Part shown: in pieces, positions 31,336 to 40,170 of the stretch
Layout of the letters: every line of letters begins with the position of its first letter
Position numbering within the stretch: position 1 is the stretch's first letter
Assembly (NCBI RefSeq): GCF_023952475.1
Contig: NZ_JALHRX010000005.1
Location: forward strand, 186,001-250,000
Direction: 5' to 3'
Length of the DNA: 64,000 nucleotides
Source: Cupriavidus sp. WGlv3
GTDB taxonomy: Bacteria; Pseudomonadota; Gammaproteobacteria; Burkholderiales; Burkholderiaceae
The notes under the pieces: model-generated
What the model was told of the DNA's origin: nothing
The model's input: the letters and a program-made list of their open reading frames with translations, nothing else
The model's database searches: none
Translations under genes and position numbers: made by a program

Positions 31336-32781
31336 TTACAGGCCGGTGTGGCGGGCGATATAGGCCTTCACCTGCGCGGCGTCCGCCGGCATCACCTCGA
31401 AGCGCTGCGGCAGGCTCTCGATGCCCTCGAACTTCGCCGGGCGCTCCGGCTCGTGGCCGAGCGCTTCGCGGATGGTGTCGGCAAACTTGGCCGGCAGCGC
31501 GGTTTCCAGCACCACCATCGGCACGCCGGCGCTGAGATGCTCGCGCGCCACCTTGATGCCGTCGGCGGTATGGGTATCGATGGTGATGCCATAGCGCGAC
31601 GACAGGTCGCGGATGGTCGCCAGCCGGTCCTCGTGCGTGCTGCGGCCCGAGACAAAGCCGAACTCGCGGATGCGGTCGAATTCCGGCGTGCCGGCCAGGT
31701 CGAAGCCGCCCTGCTCTTCCACGTCGCGGAACAGCGCCGCCAGCTTGCCGGCGTCCTGCCCCAGCAGGTCGAACACGAAGCGCTCGAAGTTCGAGGCCTT
31801 GGAGATGTCCATGCTCGGACTGGAGGTATGGTAGGTCTCGGCCGACTTGCGCACGCGGTAGGCGCCGGTGCGGAAGAACTCGTCGAGCACGTCGTTCTCG
31901 TTGGTGGCGACTACCAGCTTGTCGATCGGCAGGCCCATCATGCGCGCGATATGGCCGGCGCAGACGTTGCCGAAGTTGCCCGACGGCACGCAGAACGAGA
32001 CCTTCTGGCCGGGACCGTCGGTCGCCAGCAGCCAGCCCTTGAAGTAGTACACCACCTGGGCCACCACGCGCGCCCAGTTGATCGAGTTGACCGTGCCGAT
32101 CTTCTGGCGCGCCTTGAAGGCGTGGTCGTTCGAGACCGCCTTGACGATGTCCTGGGCGTCGTCGAACACGCCGTCGATGGCGATGTTGAAGATGTTCGGG
32201 TCCTGCAGGCTGAACATCTGCGCGGTCTGGAACGCGCTCATCTTGCGGTGCGGGCTCAGCATGAAGACGCGGATGCCGCGCTTGCCGCGCATCGCGTATT
32301 CGGCCGCGCTGCCGGTATCGCCGGAGGTGGCGCCCAGGATGTTCAGCTCCTGCCCGGCGCGCGCCAGCGCGTACTCGAACAGGTTGCCGAGCAGCTGCAT
32401 CGCCATGTCCTTGAAGGCCAGCGTCGGGCCGTTGGACAGGCCCAGCAGCTGCAGCCTGGTGCCGCCTTCCTCGCCCAGCGTGCGCAGCGGCGTGATGTCG
32501 GCGGTGTTGTCGCCTGCGCGCGCGTTGCAATACACCTCGGCGGTGTAAGTCTTGCGCGTCAGCGCGCGCAGGTCTTCAGCCGGAATGTCGTCGCAGAACT
32601 TGCGCAGGATCTCGTAGGCCAGGTCGGCATACGGGAGCTTGCGCCATGCTTCCAGCTCATCGGCCGTGACCTGCGGATACTGCGCGGGCAGGTACAGGCC
32701 GCCGTCCGGCGCCAGGCCGCCCAGCAGGATCTCGGAAAACGATTGCGGCATCTCGTGGCCGCGGGTCGACTGGTATTTCAT
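31336..32781 (-). CDS. thrC: Threonine synthase ThrC
   Basis: 481 residues. N-terminal KYQSTRGHEMPQSFSEILLGGLAPDGGLYLP and the PLP lysine in LSNGPTLAFKDMAMQLLG (about residue 122) mark the long, E. coli-type threonine synthase. ATSGDTGSAAEYA binds phosphate. It converts O-phosphohomoserine to threonine. 21 bases downstream of hom; no homoserine kinase is in the window. Confidence 0.97.
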   Translation of the reverse strand: MKYQSTRGHEMPQSFSEILLGGLAPDGGLYLPAQYPQVTADELEAWRKLPYADLAYEILRKFCDDIPAEDLRALTRKTYTAEVYCNARAGDNTADITPLRTLGEEGGTRLQLLGLSNGPTLAFKDMAMQLLGNLFEYALARAGQELNILGATSGDTGSAAEYAMRGKRGIRVFMLSPHRKMSAFQTAQMFSLQDPNIFNIAIDGVFDDAQDIVKAVSNDHAFKARQKIGTVNSINWARVVAQVVYYFKGWLLATDGPGQKVSFCVPSGNFGNVCAGHIARMMGLPIDKLVVATNENDVLDEFFRTGAYRVRKSAETYHTSSPSMDISKASNFERFVFDLLGQDAGKLAALFRDVEEQGGFDLAGTPEFDRIREFGFVSGRSTHEDRLATIRDLSSRYGITIDTHTADGIKVAREHLSAGVPMVVLETALPAKFADTIREALGHEPERPAKFEGIESLPQRFEVMPADAAQVKAYIARHTGL

Positions 32782-32802
32782 GACAATGGTCCGGTCCGGC
32801 CC

Positions 32803-34113
32803 TTAGTTCAGTTCTTCCATGCGCAGGCGCGTCACCGCGGACAGCACCGTGGGCAGTGCCTCGATCTTGGCGATGGCGGCGTTGACGTGCTTCTCGCGCG
32901 TGATGTGGGTCAGGATGATGATGTCGGTCTGCGGCTCGCCTTCACGCGATTCCTTCTGCAGCATGGCGTCGATCGAGATCCCGCCCTCGGCCAGGATGCG
33001 CGTGATCTCGGCCAGCACGCCGGTCTCGTCGGACACGCGCATGCGCAGGTAGTACGAGCTGTTGATCTCTTCGATCGGCAGCACCGGCACGCTCGACAGC
33101 TCGTCCGGCTGGAACGCCAGGTGCGGCACGCGATGCTCGGGGTCGGCCGTGTGCAGGCGGGTCACGTCGACCAGGTCGGCGATCACTGCCGAGGCGGTCG
33201 GCTCGGCGCCGGCGCCCTTGCCGTAGTAGAGCGTCGCGCCCACGGCATCGCCCTGCACCAGCACCGCGTTCATCGCGCCTTCCACATTGGCGATCAGGCG
33301 CGTGGCCGGCACCAGCGTCGGATGCACGCGCAGCTCGACGCCGTCGTCGCGGCGGCGGGTGATGCCGAGCAGCTTGATGCGGTAGCCCAGTTCCTCGGCA
33401 TACTTGATGTCGGTGGCCGACAGCCTGGTGATGCCTTCGACGTGGGCCTTGTCGAACTGCACCGGCATGCCGAAGGCGATCGCGCTCATCAGCGTGACCT
33501 TGTGCGCGGCGTCGACGCCCTCGATGTCGAAGGTCGGGTCGGCCTCGGCATAGCCCAGCTGCTGCGCTTCCTTCAGGACCACGTCGAAATCCAGGCCCTT
33601 GTCGCGCATCTCGGACAGGATGAAGTTGGTGGTGCCGTTGATGATGCCGGCGATCCACTGGATGCGGTTGGCGGTCAGGCCTTCGCGCAGCGCCTTGATG
33701 ATGGGGATGCCGCCGGCCACCGCGGCCTCGAACGCGACGATCACGCCCTTCTTGCGCGCGGCCTCGAAGATCTCGTTGCCGTGCACGGCCAGCAGCGCCT
33801 TGTTGGCGGTGACCACGTGCTTGCCGTTCTCGATCGCCTTGAGCACCAGCTCGCGCGCAATGCCGTAGCCGCCGATCAGTTCGATGACGATATCGATGTC
33901 GGGGCGGTTGACCACCGCGTTGGCATCGCTGACGACTTCCACTTCCCCGTTGGTAAGTTCGCGCGCGCGTTCGGTGTTGAGATCGGCCACCACGGCAATC
34001 TCGATGCCGCGGCCGGCGCGGCGACGAATTTCTTCCTGGTTGCGCTTGAGCACGTTGAACGTGCCGCTACCGACGGTACCGATGCCGAGCAGGCCAACTT
34101 TGATGGGGTTCAT
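32803..34113 (-). CDS. hom: Homoserine dehydrogenase Hom
   Basis: 436 residues from the ATG at 34113 (MNPIKVGLLG); a TTG two codons earlier is possible. Rossmann motif GLLGIGTVGSGTF, catalytic segment EADPTFDIEGVDAAHKVTLMSAIAFG, and a C-terminal ACT domain (about residues 350-430) for threonine feedback. Makes homoserine from aspartate semialdehyde. Order alaA-like, hom, thrC suggests one transcript. Confidence 0.96.
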   Translation of the reverse strand: MNPIKVGLLGIGTVGSGTFNVLKRNQEEIRRRAGRGIEIAVVADLNTERARELTNGEVEVVSDANAVVNRPDIDIVIELIGGYGIARELVLKAIENGKHVVTANKALLAVHGNEIFEAARKKGVIVAFEAAVAGGIPIIKALREGLTANRIQWIAGIINGTTNFILSEMRDKGLDFDVVLKEAQQLGYAEADPTFDIEGVDAAHKVTLMSAIAFGMPVQFDKAHVEGITRLSATDIKYAEELGYRIKLLGITRRRDDGVELRVHPTLVPATRLIANVEGAMNAVLVQGDAVGATLYYGKGAGAEPTASAVIADLVDVTRLHTADPEHRVPHLAFQPDELSSVPVLPIEEINSSYYLRMRVSDETGVLAEITRILAEGGISIDAMLQKESREGEPQTDIIILTHITREKHVNAAIAKIEALPTVLSAVTRLRMEELN

Positions 34114-34163
34114 GGACAAATCTTCTGAGTTGCTAAGGATGGGTTGCGGCGCGGCCGGCCGGA

Positions 34164-35399
34164 TCAGGCCGCTGCCTTGCCGTGGCGTTTTCGGTAGGCC
34201 TCGAGGAAGCGCGCGATGCGGCCGATGGCCTCGCGCAGGTCTTCCTCGTGCGGCAGGAACACGATGCGGAAATGGTCGGGCCGGGCCCAGTTGAAACCGG
34301 AGCCCTGCACCAGCAGCACCTTGGACTCCTGCAGCAGTTCATAGATGAACTCCTGGTCGTCCTGCACGGGGTACATCGACAGGTCCAGCTTCGGGAACAG
34401 GTACAGCGCCGCCTTGGGCTTGACGCAGGTCACGCCCGGAATCGCGGTGATCAGTTCGTAGGCCAGGTCGCGCTGGCGGCGCAGGCGCCCGCCTTCGGCG
34501 ACCAGGTCGTTGATGCTCTGGTAGCCGCCCAGCGCGGTCTGGATCGCCCACTGGCCCGGCACGTTGGCGCACAGGCGCATCGACGACAGCATGTTCAGGC
34601 CTTCGATGTAGTCGATGGCCGGGCGCTTGTCGCCCGACACCACCATCCAGCCGGCGCGGTAGCCGCACGAGCGGTAGTTCTTCGACAGGCCGTTGAAGGT
34701 CACCGTCAGCACGTCGGTCGACAGCGAGGCGATCGAGGTGTGGGTGTTGCCGTCGTACAGGACCTTGTCGTAGATCTCGTCGGCAAAGATGATCAGGCCG
34801 TGCTCGCGCGCGATCGCGACGATCTCGCGCAGCAGCTCATCCGAATACAGGGCCCCGGTGGGGTTGTTCGGGTTGATGATGACGATGGCCTTGGTATGCG
34901 GCGTGATGCGCGCGCGGATATCGGCCGGATCGGGCATCCACGCGTTGGACTCGTCGCAGATGTAGTGCACTGGCGTGCCGCCCGACAGGCTGACCGCGGC
35001 GGTCCACAGCGGGTAGTCCGGCGCCGGCACCAGCACTTCGTCGCCGGTATTGAGCAGCGCGTTGACGGCCATCACGATCAGCTCGGAGGCGCCGTTGCCC
35101 ACATAGATATCGTCCAGGCCGACGCCTTCGATATTTTTTTGCTGGGTATAGTGCATGATCGCCTTGCGCGCGGCGAAAATGCCCTTGGAATCGGAATAAC
35201 CTGCCGAATTCGGCAGGTTTCGCATCATGTCCTGCTGAATCTCTTCCGGCGCGTCAAAACCGAATACGGCCAGGTTGCCGATATTCAGCTTGATGATCTT
35301 GTGCCCTTCTTCCTCCATCTGCTTGGCCTTTTCCAGCACCGGCCCGCGGATGTCGTAGCAAACGTTATTGAGCTTGTTGGATTTCTGGATGGGTTTCAC
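34164..35399 (-). CDS. alaA: AlaA-type PLP aminotransferase
   Basis: 411 residues if GTG at 35399 is used, which matches the family start KPIQKSNKLNNVCYDIRGPVL; no ATG is available. Fold-type I PLP enzyme: NPNNPTGALYS, DEIYDKVLYDG and SLSKNYRSCGYRAGWM (as GLSKNYRSCGYRAGW, PLP lysine). Close to E. coli AlaA, the glutamate-pyruvate aminotransferase; the exact amino acid is inferred. 50 bases before hom. Confidence 0.9.
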   Translation of the reverse strand: MKPIQKSNKLNNVCYDIRGPVLEKAKQMEEEGHKIIKLNIGNLAVFGFDAPEEIQQDMMRNLPNSAGYSDSKGIFAARKAIMHYTQQKNIEGVGLDDIYVGNGASELIVMAVNALLNTGDEVLVPAPDYPLWTAAVSLSGGTPVHYICDESNAWMPDPADIRARITPHTKAIVIINPNNPTGALYSDELLREIVAIAREHGLIIFADEIYDKVLYDGNTHTSIASLSTDVLTVTFNGLSKNYRSCGYRAGWMVVSGDKRPAIDYIEGLNMLSSMRLCANVPGQWAIQTALGGYQSINDLVAEGGRLRRQRDLAYELITAIPGVTCVKPKAALYLFPKLDLSMYPVQDDQEFIYELLQESKVLLVQGSGFNWARPDHFRIVFLPHEEDLREAIGRIARFLEAYRKRHGKAAA

Positions 35400-35514
35400 G
35401 GCGATGTCGGGCAAGCGTGGCGTGCCGCGTCGGCGGCACCGGACTGGGAATCGGGGCGATCTGACAGAATCTGAAAGAATGCGGAGGCGCCGTCCGCTGC
35501 GATGCAACGCAAAC

Positions 35515-35543
35515 GTGGCAGACAGGAAGGCAAAAGCTATAAT
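35515..35543 (+). promoter_or_regulatory. Sigma-70 promoter for the Mth938-like/bcp pair
   Basis: GTGGCA, 17 bases, TATAAT on the plus strand in the divergent gap with the aminotransferase. The -10 is perfect and the -35 matches 4 of 6. It leaves a leader of about 165 bases. Confidence 0.6.
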
Positions 35544-35714
35544 TTATCGGATTATGACAGACTTCGGCAGGGATTCTTGCATTGCAGCGTGCGCTGTCCG
35601 CGCGCACCGCGGTCGCCTGCCCGCTGTCGTCCATCCACTGCCCGCCCGGCCCGCCGGCCTTCCGCTCCGCGGACCCGCCCGCCAGCCCGCGCCGGCCACC
35701 GCCGAGACCCCCAA

Positions 35715-36098
35715 GTGAAACTCCACGCCGACCAGCCCCAGTCGCTCAACACCGTCACGGCCTACGGGCCCGGGTATATCGAAATCAACCTCGTGCGCCA
35801 TACCAGGTCGGTGCTGGTCATGCCGGAGGGCGAAGTGCGGCCCTGGCCAGTCGACCGTTTCGAAGACCTGGAGCCTGCGCATTTCGAGCAGCTGTCCGAA
35901 CTGGGAGCCGAAGTGGTGCTGCTCGGCACCGGCTCGCGGCTGCGCTTTCCGCACCCGCGCCTGACCGCATCACTGGCGCGCCGCCATGTTGGCGTCGACG
36001 CCATGGACATGCAGGCCGCCTGCCGCACCTACAACATCCTGATGGCCGAGGGCCGCAAGGTGGCGGCGGTGCTGCTGCTCGAGCCCGAGGCCGCCTGA
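35715..36098 (+). CDS. Mth938-like (DUF498) domain protein
   Basis: 127 residues from GTG at 35715 (VKLHADQPQSLNTVTAYG). YGPGYIEINLVRHTRSVLVMPEG, VVLLGTGSRLRFPHPRL and MDMQAACRTYNILMAEGRKVAAVLLL are the family's conserved blocks. The human homolog NDUFAF3 helps assemble complex I; the bacterial role is unclear. No strong ribosome site is seen before GTG, and no other start is better. Precedes bcp by 143 bases. Confidence 0.88.
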   Translation: MKLHADQPQSLNTVTAYGPGYIEINLVRHTRSVLVMPEGEVRPWPVDRFEDLEPAHFEQLSELGAEVVLLGTGSRLRFPHPRLTASLARRHVGVDAMDMQAACRTYNILMAEGRKVAAVLLLEPEAA

Positions 36099-36241
36099 CG
36101 CGGCCCCCGGCGAAAGTTGAGCAGTCGCCACGCTTGAAGTCCGCGCGAGGCGCCCCAATCTGTTCGCGCTGAGGCGGCAGCCCCTCTCCCGATTCCAACG
36201 ATCTCACCGATCCCCTGCCCCTCCCCCAAGGAGCCACAAGC

Positions 36242-36706
36242 ATGACCGTCAGTCTCAACAAGGCCACCCCCGACTTCAGCGCGCCGATGACCGGCGACGC
36301 CACCTTCCGCCTGGCCGACTACCGCGGCAAGACGGTGGTGCTGTACTTCTACCCGAAGGACAACACGCCGGGCTGCACCACCGAGGCAATGAACTTCCGC
36401 GACCAGTACGAGGATTTCGAGAAGGCCGGCGTGCACGTGTTCGGCATCTCGCGCGACAGCCTGCGCTCGCATGAAAACTTCAAGGCCAAGCTGGAACTGC
36501 CGTTCGAACTGATCTCCGATGCCGACGAAAATGTGTGCACATTGTTCGATGTCATAAAGATGAAAAAGCTGTATGGCAAGGAGCACCGCGGCATCGAGCG
36601 CAGCACCTTTGTCATCGACGGCAAGGGCATCCTGCGACACGAGCTGCGCGGCATCAAGGTGCCCAACCACGTCGACGAAGTGCTGGAGATGGTGCGCGCC
36701 ATCTGA
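36242..36706 (+). CDS. bcp: Bcp/PrxQ-type peroxiredoxin lacking the usual resolving cysteine
   Basis: 154 residues, AAGGAG ribosome site. Peroxidatic Cys45 in TPGCTTEA, in a normal peroxiredoxin active site. E. coli Bcp has a resolving cysteine five residues later (position 50); here position 50 is Met. The only other cysteine is Cys99 (DENVCTLF), conserved in E. coli Bcp but not its resolving residue. So it is either a 1-Cys enzyme reduced directly by a small thiol or thioredoxin, or uses Cys99. Reduces H2O2 and organic peroxides with thioredoxin. Confidence 0.92.
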   Translation: MTVSLNKATPDFSAPMTGDATFRLADYRGKTVVLYFYPKDNTPGCTTEAMNFRDQYEDFEKAGVHVFGISRDSLRSHENFKAKLELPFELISDADENVCTLFDVIKMKKLYGKEHRGIERSTFVIDGKGILRHELRGIKVPNHVDEVLEMVRAI

Positions 36707-36781
36707 AGCGTCGCCGCAGCGTTGGCGTTGCCCGTAACGGCACCGATCCGGACGCGTCGTGGCAAACGTTGGCAAACCCAA

Positions 36782-36810
36782 TTGCCAAACCCAAAGCCTT
36801 CAGATACATT
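36782..36810 (+). promoter_or_regulatory. Promoter of the 6S-like RNA
   Basis: TTGCCA, exactly 17 bases, TACATT; both hexamers match 4-5 of 6 consensus positions. It follows a duplicated TTGGCAAACCCAA/TTGCCAAACCC element at about 36768-36795. Transcription would begin near 36817. Confidence 0.6.
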
Positions 36811-36816
36811 GGCCCG

Positions 36817-36957
36817 TAATGAGTTCAGATTCCGGATGCCACGCTGTTTCGACTCCCCGGCCCAGGCGCTTCATGCCACAGGCCGGTAGCGGACCTGCCA
36901 TGTCGGCAGTCCGCCCAAGAGCCGCCAACCCTGTTCTGCAGGCATGGCGGCTTTTTT
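36817..36957 (+). ncRNA. ssrS: Probable 6S RNA (ssrS)
   Basis: A 423-base gap between bcp and phoH holds a promoter, structured RNA and terminator but no ORF. Blocks read in the same order as E. coli 6S RNA as I remember it: GACTCCCC (36851), TTCATGCCACA (36870) and GTCCGCCCAAGAGCC (36909; E. coli GTCCGTCCGAGAAGCC). Structure fits a 6S hairpin with an open centre: arms CCGGCC (36857) and GGCCGG (36881) form the apical stem, GGACCTGCC/GGCAGTCC (36891-36912) a side hairpin, and GATGCCACGCTG (36834) can pair with CAGGCATGGC near the 3' end. About 140 bases is shorter than the usual 180. 6S RNA binds sigma-70 polymerase in stationary phase. End points are estimates. Confidence 0.5.
36920..36957 (+). 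terminator. Intrinsic terminator after the 6S-like RNA
   Basis: AGCCGCCA/TGGCGGCT stem with a 17-base loop, followed by TTTTTTG. Also serves readthrough from bcp. Confidence 0.8.
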
Positions 36958-37129
36958 GTTTGCAGCCACGTCTGTCCTCATGGTTGTCCGCGCCGGGCGC
37001 CGCGCGCATGCATGCCCCGGCCTGGGTCCGCCACGCCGCCCCGAACCCGTCGCACGCTGAAGAGATCGCGCGGCGCCGCGTACCGGACATCCCCGCCCCC
37101 TTCTTGTCCCCCTGAAAGGAAAGCCAAGC

Positions 37130-38833
37130 ATGCCGCTGCCTACCATGCCCGCCAAGCCTGCCCAATTGCTGGACCCGAGCGAGTTTGCTCCGGTCTCCGC
37201 GGTGCCTAAGGCCAAAGCCGCCACACAGGGCAAGAAACCTGTGCCGGCGCTCGAGCGCGTGGCATTGCTGGAAACCGGCGACACGCAGGTGCCTGAAGTC
37301 AAGGCCCGCGCCGCCGGCGGCACCCGCGCCCGCAGCACCGAGACGCCCGCCGTATCGACGCCGGCCGTCACCGCCGCGCCGGTGAGCCTGGTCAAGCCTT
37401 CGACCGGCACCACGCGCCGCGCGCGCAAGGCCGAAGGCCCGAGCAAGCTGTTCGTGCTCGACACCAACGTGCTGATGCACGACCCGGCCTCGCTGTTCCG
37501 CTTCGAAGAGCACGACATCTACCTGCCGATGATGACGCTCGAAGAGCTGGACAACCACAAGAAGGGCATGAGCGAAGTCGCGCGCAACGCGCGCATGGTC
37601 AGCCGCACGCTCGATTCGCTGGTGGGCGGCACCGACGGCGTGCTCGACGAAGGCCTGTCGCTGGCCAGCCTGGGCAACCGCGACGCGCAGGGCAAGCTGT
37701 TCTTCCAGACGCGCCTGAATGACATCAAGCTGCCGGAGGGGCTGCCGCAGGGCAAGGCCGACAACCAGATCCTGGGCGTGGTCAGCGCGCTGCAGCAGCA
37801 GTATCCCGAGCGCCAGGTGGTGCTGGTGTCGAAAGACATCAACATGCGCATCAAGGCGCGCGCACTGGGCCTGCCGGCCGAAGACTACTTCAACGACCAG
37901 GTCCTCGAGGACAAGGACCTGCTCTACGCGGGCGTGATGCAGCTGCCCGGCGACTTCTGGGCCAAGCACGGCAAGGGCGTCGAAAGCTGGCAGGACCCCA
38001 AGTCCGGCGCCATGTTCTACCGGCTCACCGGCCCGCTGGTGCCGTCGTTCCTGGTCAACCAGTTCGTCTACCTCGAACCGGTGGACGGCAGCCTGCCGCT
38101 GTATGGGCAGGTCAAGGAGATCAACGGCAAGACCGCGCTGCTGCAGACCCTGAAGGACTACACGCACCACAAGAACAACGTGTGGAGCGTGACCGCGCGC
38201 AACCGCGAGCAGAACTTCGCGCTCAACCTGCTGATGAACCCGGACATCGACTTCGTCACGCTGCTGGGCCAGGCCGGTACCGGCAAGACGCTGCTGGCGC
38301 TGGCGGCGGGCCTGGAGCAGGTGCTGGACCAGAAGCTCTACAACGAGATCATCGTCACCCGCGCCACCGTGCCGGTGGGCGAGGACATCGGCTTCCTGCC
38401 CGGCACCGAGGAAGAGAAGATGCAGCCGTGGATGGGCGCGTTCGACGACAACCTCGAAGTCCTGCAGAAGAGCGACGACAGCGCCGGCGACTGGGGCCGC
38501 GCCGCAACCCAGGAGCTGATTCGCTCGCGCATCAAGGTCAAGAGCATGAACTTCATGCGCGGCCGCACCTTCGTCAACAAGTTCGTCATCATCGACGAGG
38601 CGCAGAACCTGACGCCCAAGCAGATGAAGACGCTGGTGACGCGCGCCGGCCCCGGCACCAAGATCATCTGCCTGGGCAATATCGCGCAGATCGACACGCC
38701 CTACCTGACCGAAGGCTCGTCGGGCCTGACCTATGTGGTCGACCGCTTCAAGGGCTGGAGCCACAGCGGCCATATCACACTGGCGCGCGGCGAGCGCTCG
38801 CGCCTGGCCGACCACGCCGGCGACGTGCTCTGA
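37130..38833 (+). CDS. phoH: PhoH2: PIN-PhoH RNA-processing ATPase
   Basis: 567 residues with an AAGGAAAG ribosome site. A disordered 100-residue Ala/Thr/Lys-rich start is followed by a PIN nuclease domain (FVLDTNVLMHDP, about 107-118; LVSKDINMRIKA) and a PhoH AAA-like domain with Walker A GQAGTGKTLL (about 384) and Walker B FVIIDEAQNLTPKQ. PhoH2 proteins of mycobacteria couple ATP-driven unwinding to RNA cleavage. PIN acidic residues are intact, so nuclease activity is likely. A perfect hairpin follows the stop. Confidence 0.94.
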   Translation: MPLPTMPAKPAQLLDPSEFAPVSAVPKAKAATQGKKPVPALERVALLETGDTQVPEVKARAAGGTRARSTETPAVSTPAVTAAPVSLVKPSTGTTRRARKAEGPSKLFVLDTNVLMHDPASLFRFEEHDIYLPMMTLEELDNHKKGMSEVARNARMVSRTLDSLVGGTDGVLDEGLSLASLGNRDAQGKLFFQTRLNDIKLPEGLPQGKADNQILGVVSALQQQYPERQVVLVSKDINMRIKARALGLPAEDYFNDQVLEDKDLLYAGVMQLPGDFWAKHGKGVESWQDPKSGAMFYRLTGPLVPSFLVNQFVYLEPVDGSLPLYGQVKEINGKTALLQTLKDYTHHKNNVWSVTARNREQNFALNLLMNPDIDFVTLLGQAGTGKTLLALAAGLEQVLDQKLYNEIIVTRATVPVGEDIGFLPGTEEEKMQPWMGAFDDNLEVLQKSDDSAGDWGRAATQELIRSRIKVKSMNFMRGRTFVNKFVIIDEAQNLTPKQMKTLVTRAGPGTKIICLGNIAQIDTPYLTEGSSGLTYVVDRFKGWSHSGHITLARGERSRLADHAGDVL

Positions 38834-38841
38834 CGCGGGCC

Positions 38842-38884
38842 GCGGGCCCGGGCACCCTTCCATGCGGAAGGGGCCCGGGCCCGC
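38842..38884 (+). terminator. Very long hairpin after phoH, T-less terminator candidate
   Basis: GCGGGCCCGGGC, bulged A, CCCTTCC, loop ATGC, then full complements: 19 paired bases with one bulge. No T-run follows, so termination efficiency is uncertain; it may be an RNA 3'-end stabiliser. Confidence 0.6.
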
Positions 38885-38962
38885 TGTCGTGAGCGGCAAG
38901 CGCAATGCGGCTATGATGTCCGCAGGTCCGCTTGTTGTCCCGCATCCCCACTGGAGGCGTCG

Positions 38963-39370
38963 ATGAAACCGCAGCATCTCCGCCTGGCCGCGCTGATCGG
39001 CGCCGCCATGTTCCTGACCAGCCCGCCTCAGGCGCGCGCGGCGGCTGACGACCTGGTGATCCGCACCATGGGTCCGGTCAGCTATGTCTGCGGCGGCGTC
39101 GCCGAAGACGAGCGCCAGGCGCTAAGCGCGCGCGAGAAGGATTTCAATATCGGCGTCCTGTTTACGCAGGGCGCCGCGGGCGAGTTCCTGTCCGATGTGG
39201 CGGTCAAGCTGGTGCGCGACGAACAGGAGGTCGCAAGCTTCCGTGCCGCCGGGCCTCGCTGCCTGATACGTGCGCCCGAAGGCAGCTACAATATCGAGGC
39301 CAGTTACAAGGGCCAGGCCAAGTCGATCAAGGTCAGCACCGGTACGCGCAACGCCCAGCTACGCTGGTAG
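38963..39370 (+). CDS. Small secreted protein of unknown function
   Basis: 135 residues with a GGAGG ribosome site. Signal peptide MKPQHLRLAALIGAAMFLTSPPQARAA (about 27 residues), mature part of beta-rich character with two cysteines (about 41 and 100, likely one disulfide) and a C-terminal segment GSYNIEASYKGQAKSIKVSTGTRNAQLRW typical of an immunoglobulin-like or carboxypeptidase-regulatory-like beta sandwich. I do not recognise the family. Lies upstream of the NlpC gene by 47 bases and may share its transcript. Confidence 0.8.
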   Translation: MKPQHLRLAALIGAAMFLTSPPQARAAADDLVIRTMGPVSYVCGGVAEDERQALSAREKDFNIGVLFTQGAAGEFLSDVAVKLVRDEQEVASFRAAGPRCLIRAPEGSYNIEASYKGQAKSIKVSTGTRNAQLRW

Positions 39371-39417
39371 CGGCAAGGCTTCCGGTGCGCCGGCAGGCCG
39401 GCGACCGGAATCCAGCG

Positions 39418-40098
39418 ATGCCATTACGCCGTACCCGTAGTTCTTCCAGTCCTTCCGCACTACCCGGCCCGCTTGCCCGGGCCGGCCTGCCGCTGCTCTG
39501 CGCCGCCGCACTGCTGCTGGCAGCGTGCGCCAGCTCCCCACCCTCTCGCCATGGCAGCTTGCCGCGTACGCCCGGCAAGCCCATGACCGATCCCAGCGCC
39601 GGGCTCGAGGAAATCTCGATCCAGGCGATGTCGCTGGTCGGCACCCCGTACCGCTACGGTGGCAATACGCCGGATGCCGGCTTCGATTGCAGCGGCCTGG
39701 TGCGCTATGTGGTCGCGCGCGCGGCCAATGTCAACTTGCCGCGCACCACCGAGGCCATGGGCACGCGCGGCAGCTCGCTCGACCGCAGCGAAGTCGCTTC
39801 CGGCGACCTGGTGTTCTTCAACACCACCGGACGCGCCAACTCGCACGTCGGCATCTACGTCGGCCAGAACCGCTTTGTCCATGCGCCATCGTCCGGCGGC
39901 ACCGTGCGGCTGGAGGACATGGGCAAGCCCTACTGGGCCTCGCGTTACAACGGCGCGCGGCGGGTGGTTGCCGGTGCGGTCAACCTGCCGCCGGCGCCGG
40001 CGACACCGCTGCCCGCGCCCGCCCTGGCGCCTCTGGTGCCGGAACCTGCCCCGCTGCCCGACGACGACGATCCCATCGCCGCCTTCGCCGACCGCTGA
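39418..40098 (+). CDS. NlpC/P60 lipoprotein, cell-wall endopeptidase
   Basis: 226 residues from the ATG at 39418. Lipobox LLAAC (Cys37) after a basic N-terminus. NlpC/P60 domain about residues 63-175: catalytic Cys91 in FDCSGLV, His143 in SHVGIYV, and His155 in FVHAPSSGG. Pro/Ala-rich tail. Such proteins cut peptidoglycan stem peptides (Spr/MepS type). Its mRNA ends at a strong bidirectional terminator shared with pit. Confidence 0.92.
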   Translation: MPLRRTRSSSSPSALPGPLARAGLPLLCAAALLLAACASSPPSRHGSLPRTPGKPMTDPSAGLEEISIQAMSLVGTPYRYGGNTPDAGFDCSGLVRYVVARAANVNLPRTTEAMGTRGSSLDRSEVASGDLVFFNTTGRANSHVGIYVGQNRFVHAPSSGGTVRLEDMGKPYWASRYNGARRVVAGAVNLPPAPATPLPAPALAPLVPEPAPLPDDDDPIAAFADR

Positions 40099-40118
40099 AG
40101 CCGCCACGCGCGGCAAAC

Positions 40119-40149
40119 AAAAAAGCCAGGCATTTGCCTGGCTTTTTTT
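40119..40149. terminator. Bidirectional terminator between NlpC gene and pit
   Basis: GCCAGGC/GCCTGGC stem, 4-base loop, flanked by A6 and T7, so it works for both converging genes. Confidence 0.93.
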
Positions 40150-40170
40150 GCATCGACGGCCGGTCCCGCG

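Noticed and set aside
31015..34128. Long plus-strand frame opposite hom and thrC
   Set aside because: Antisense of two certain genes; product is low-complexity Arg/Ala/His/Gln-rich with no known motif.
36800..38977. Minus-strand frame opposite phoH
   Set aside because: Shadow of phoH; the window's clear plus-strand gene and RNA explain the sequence.
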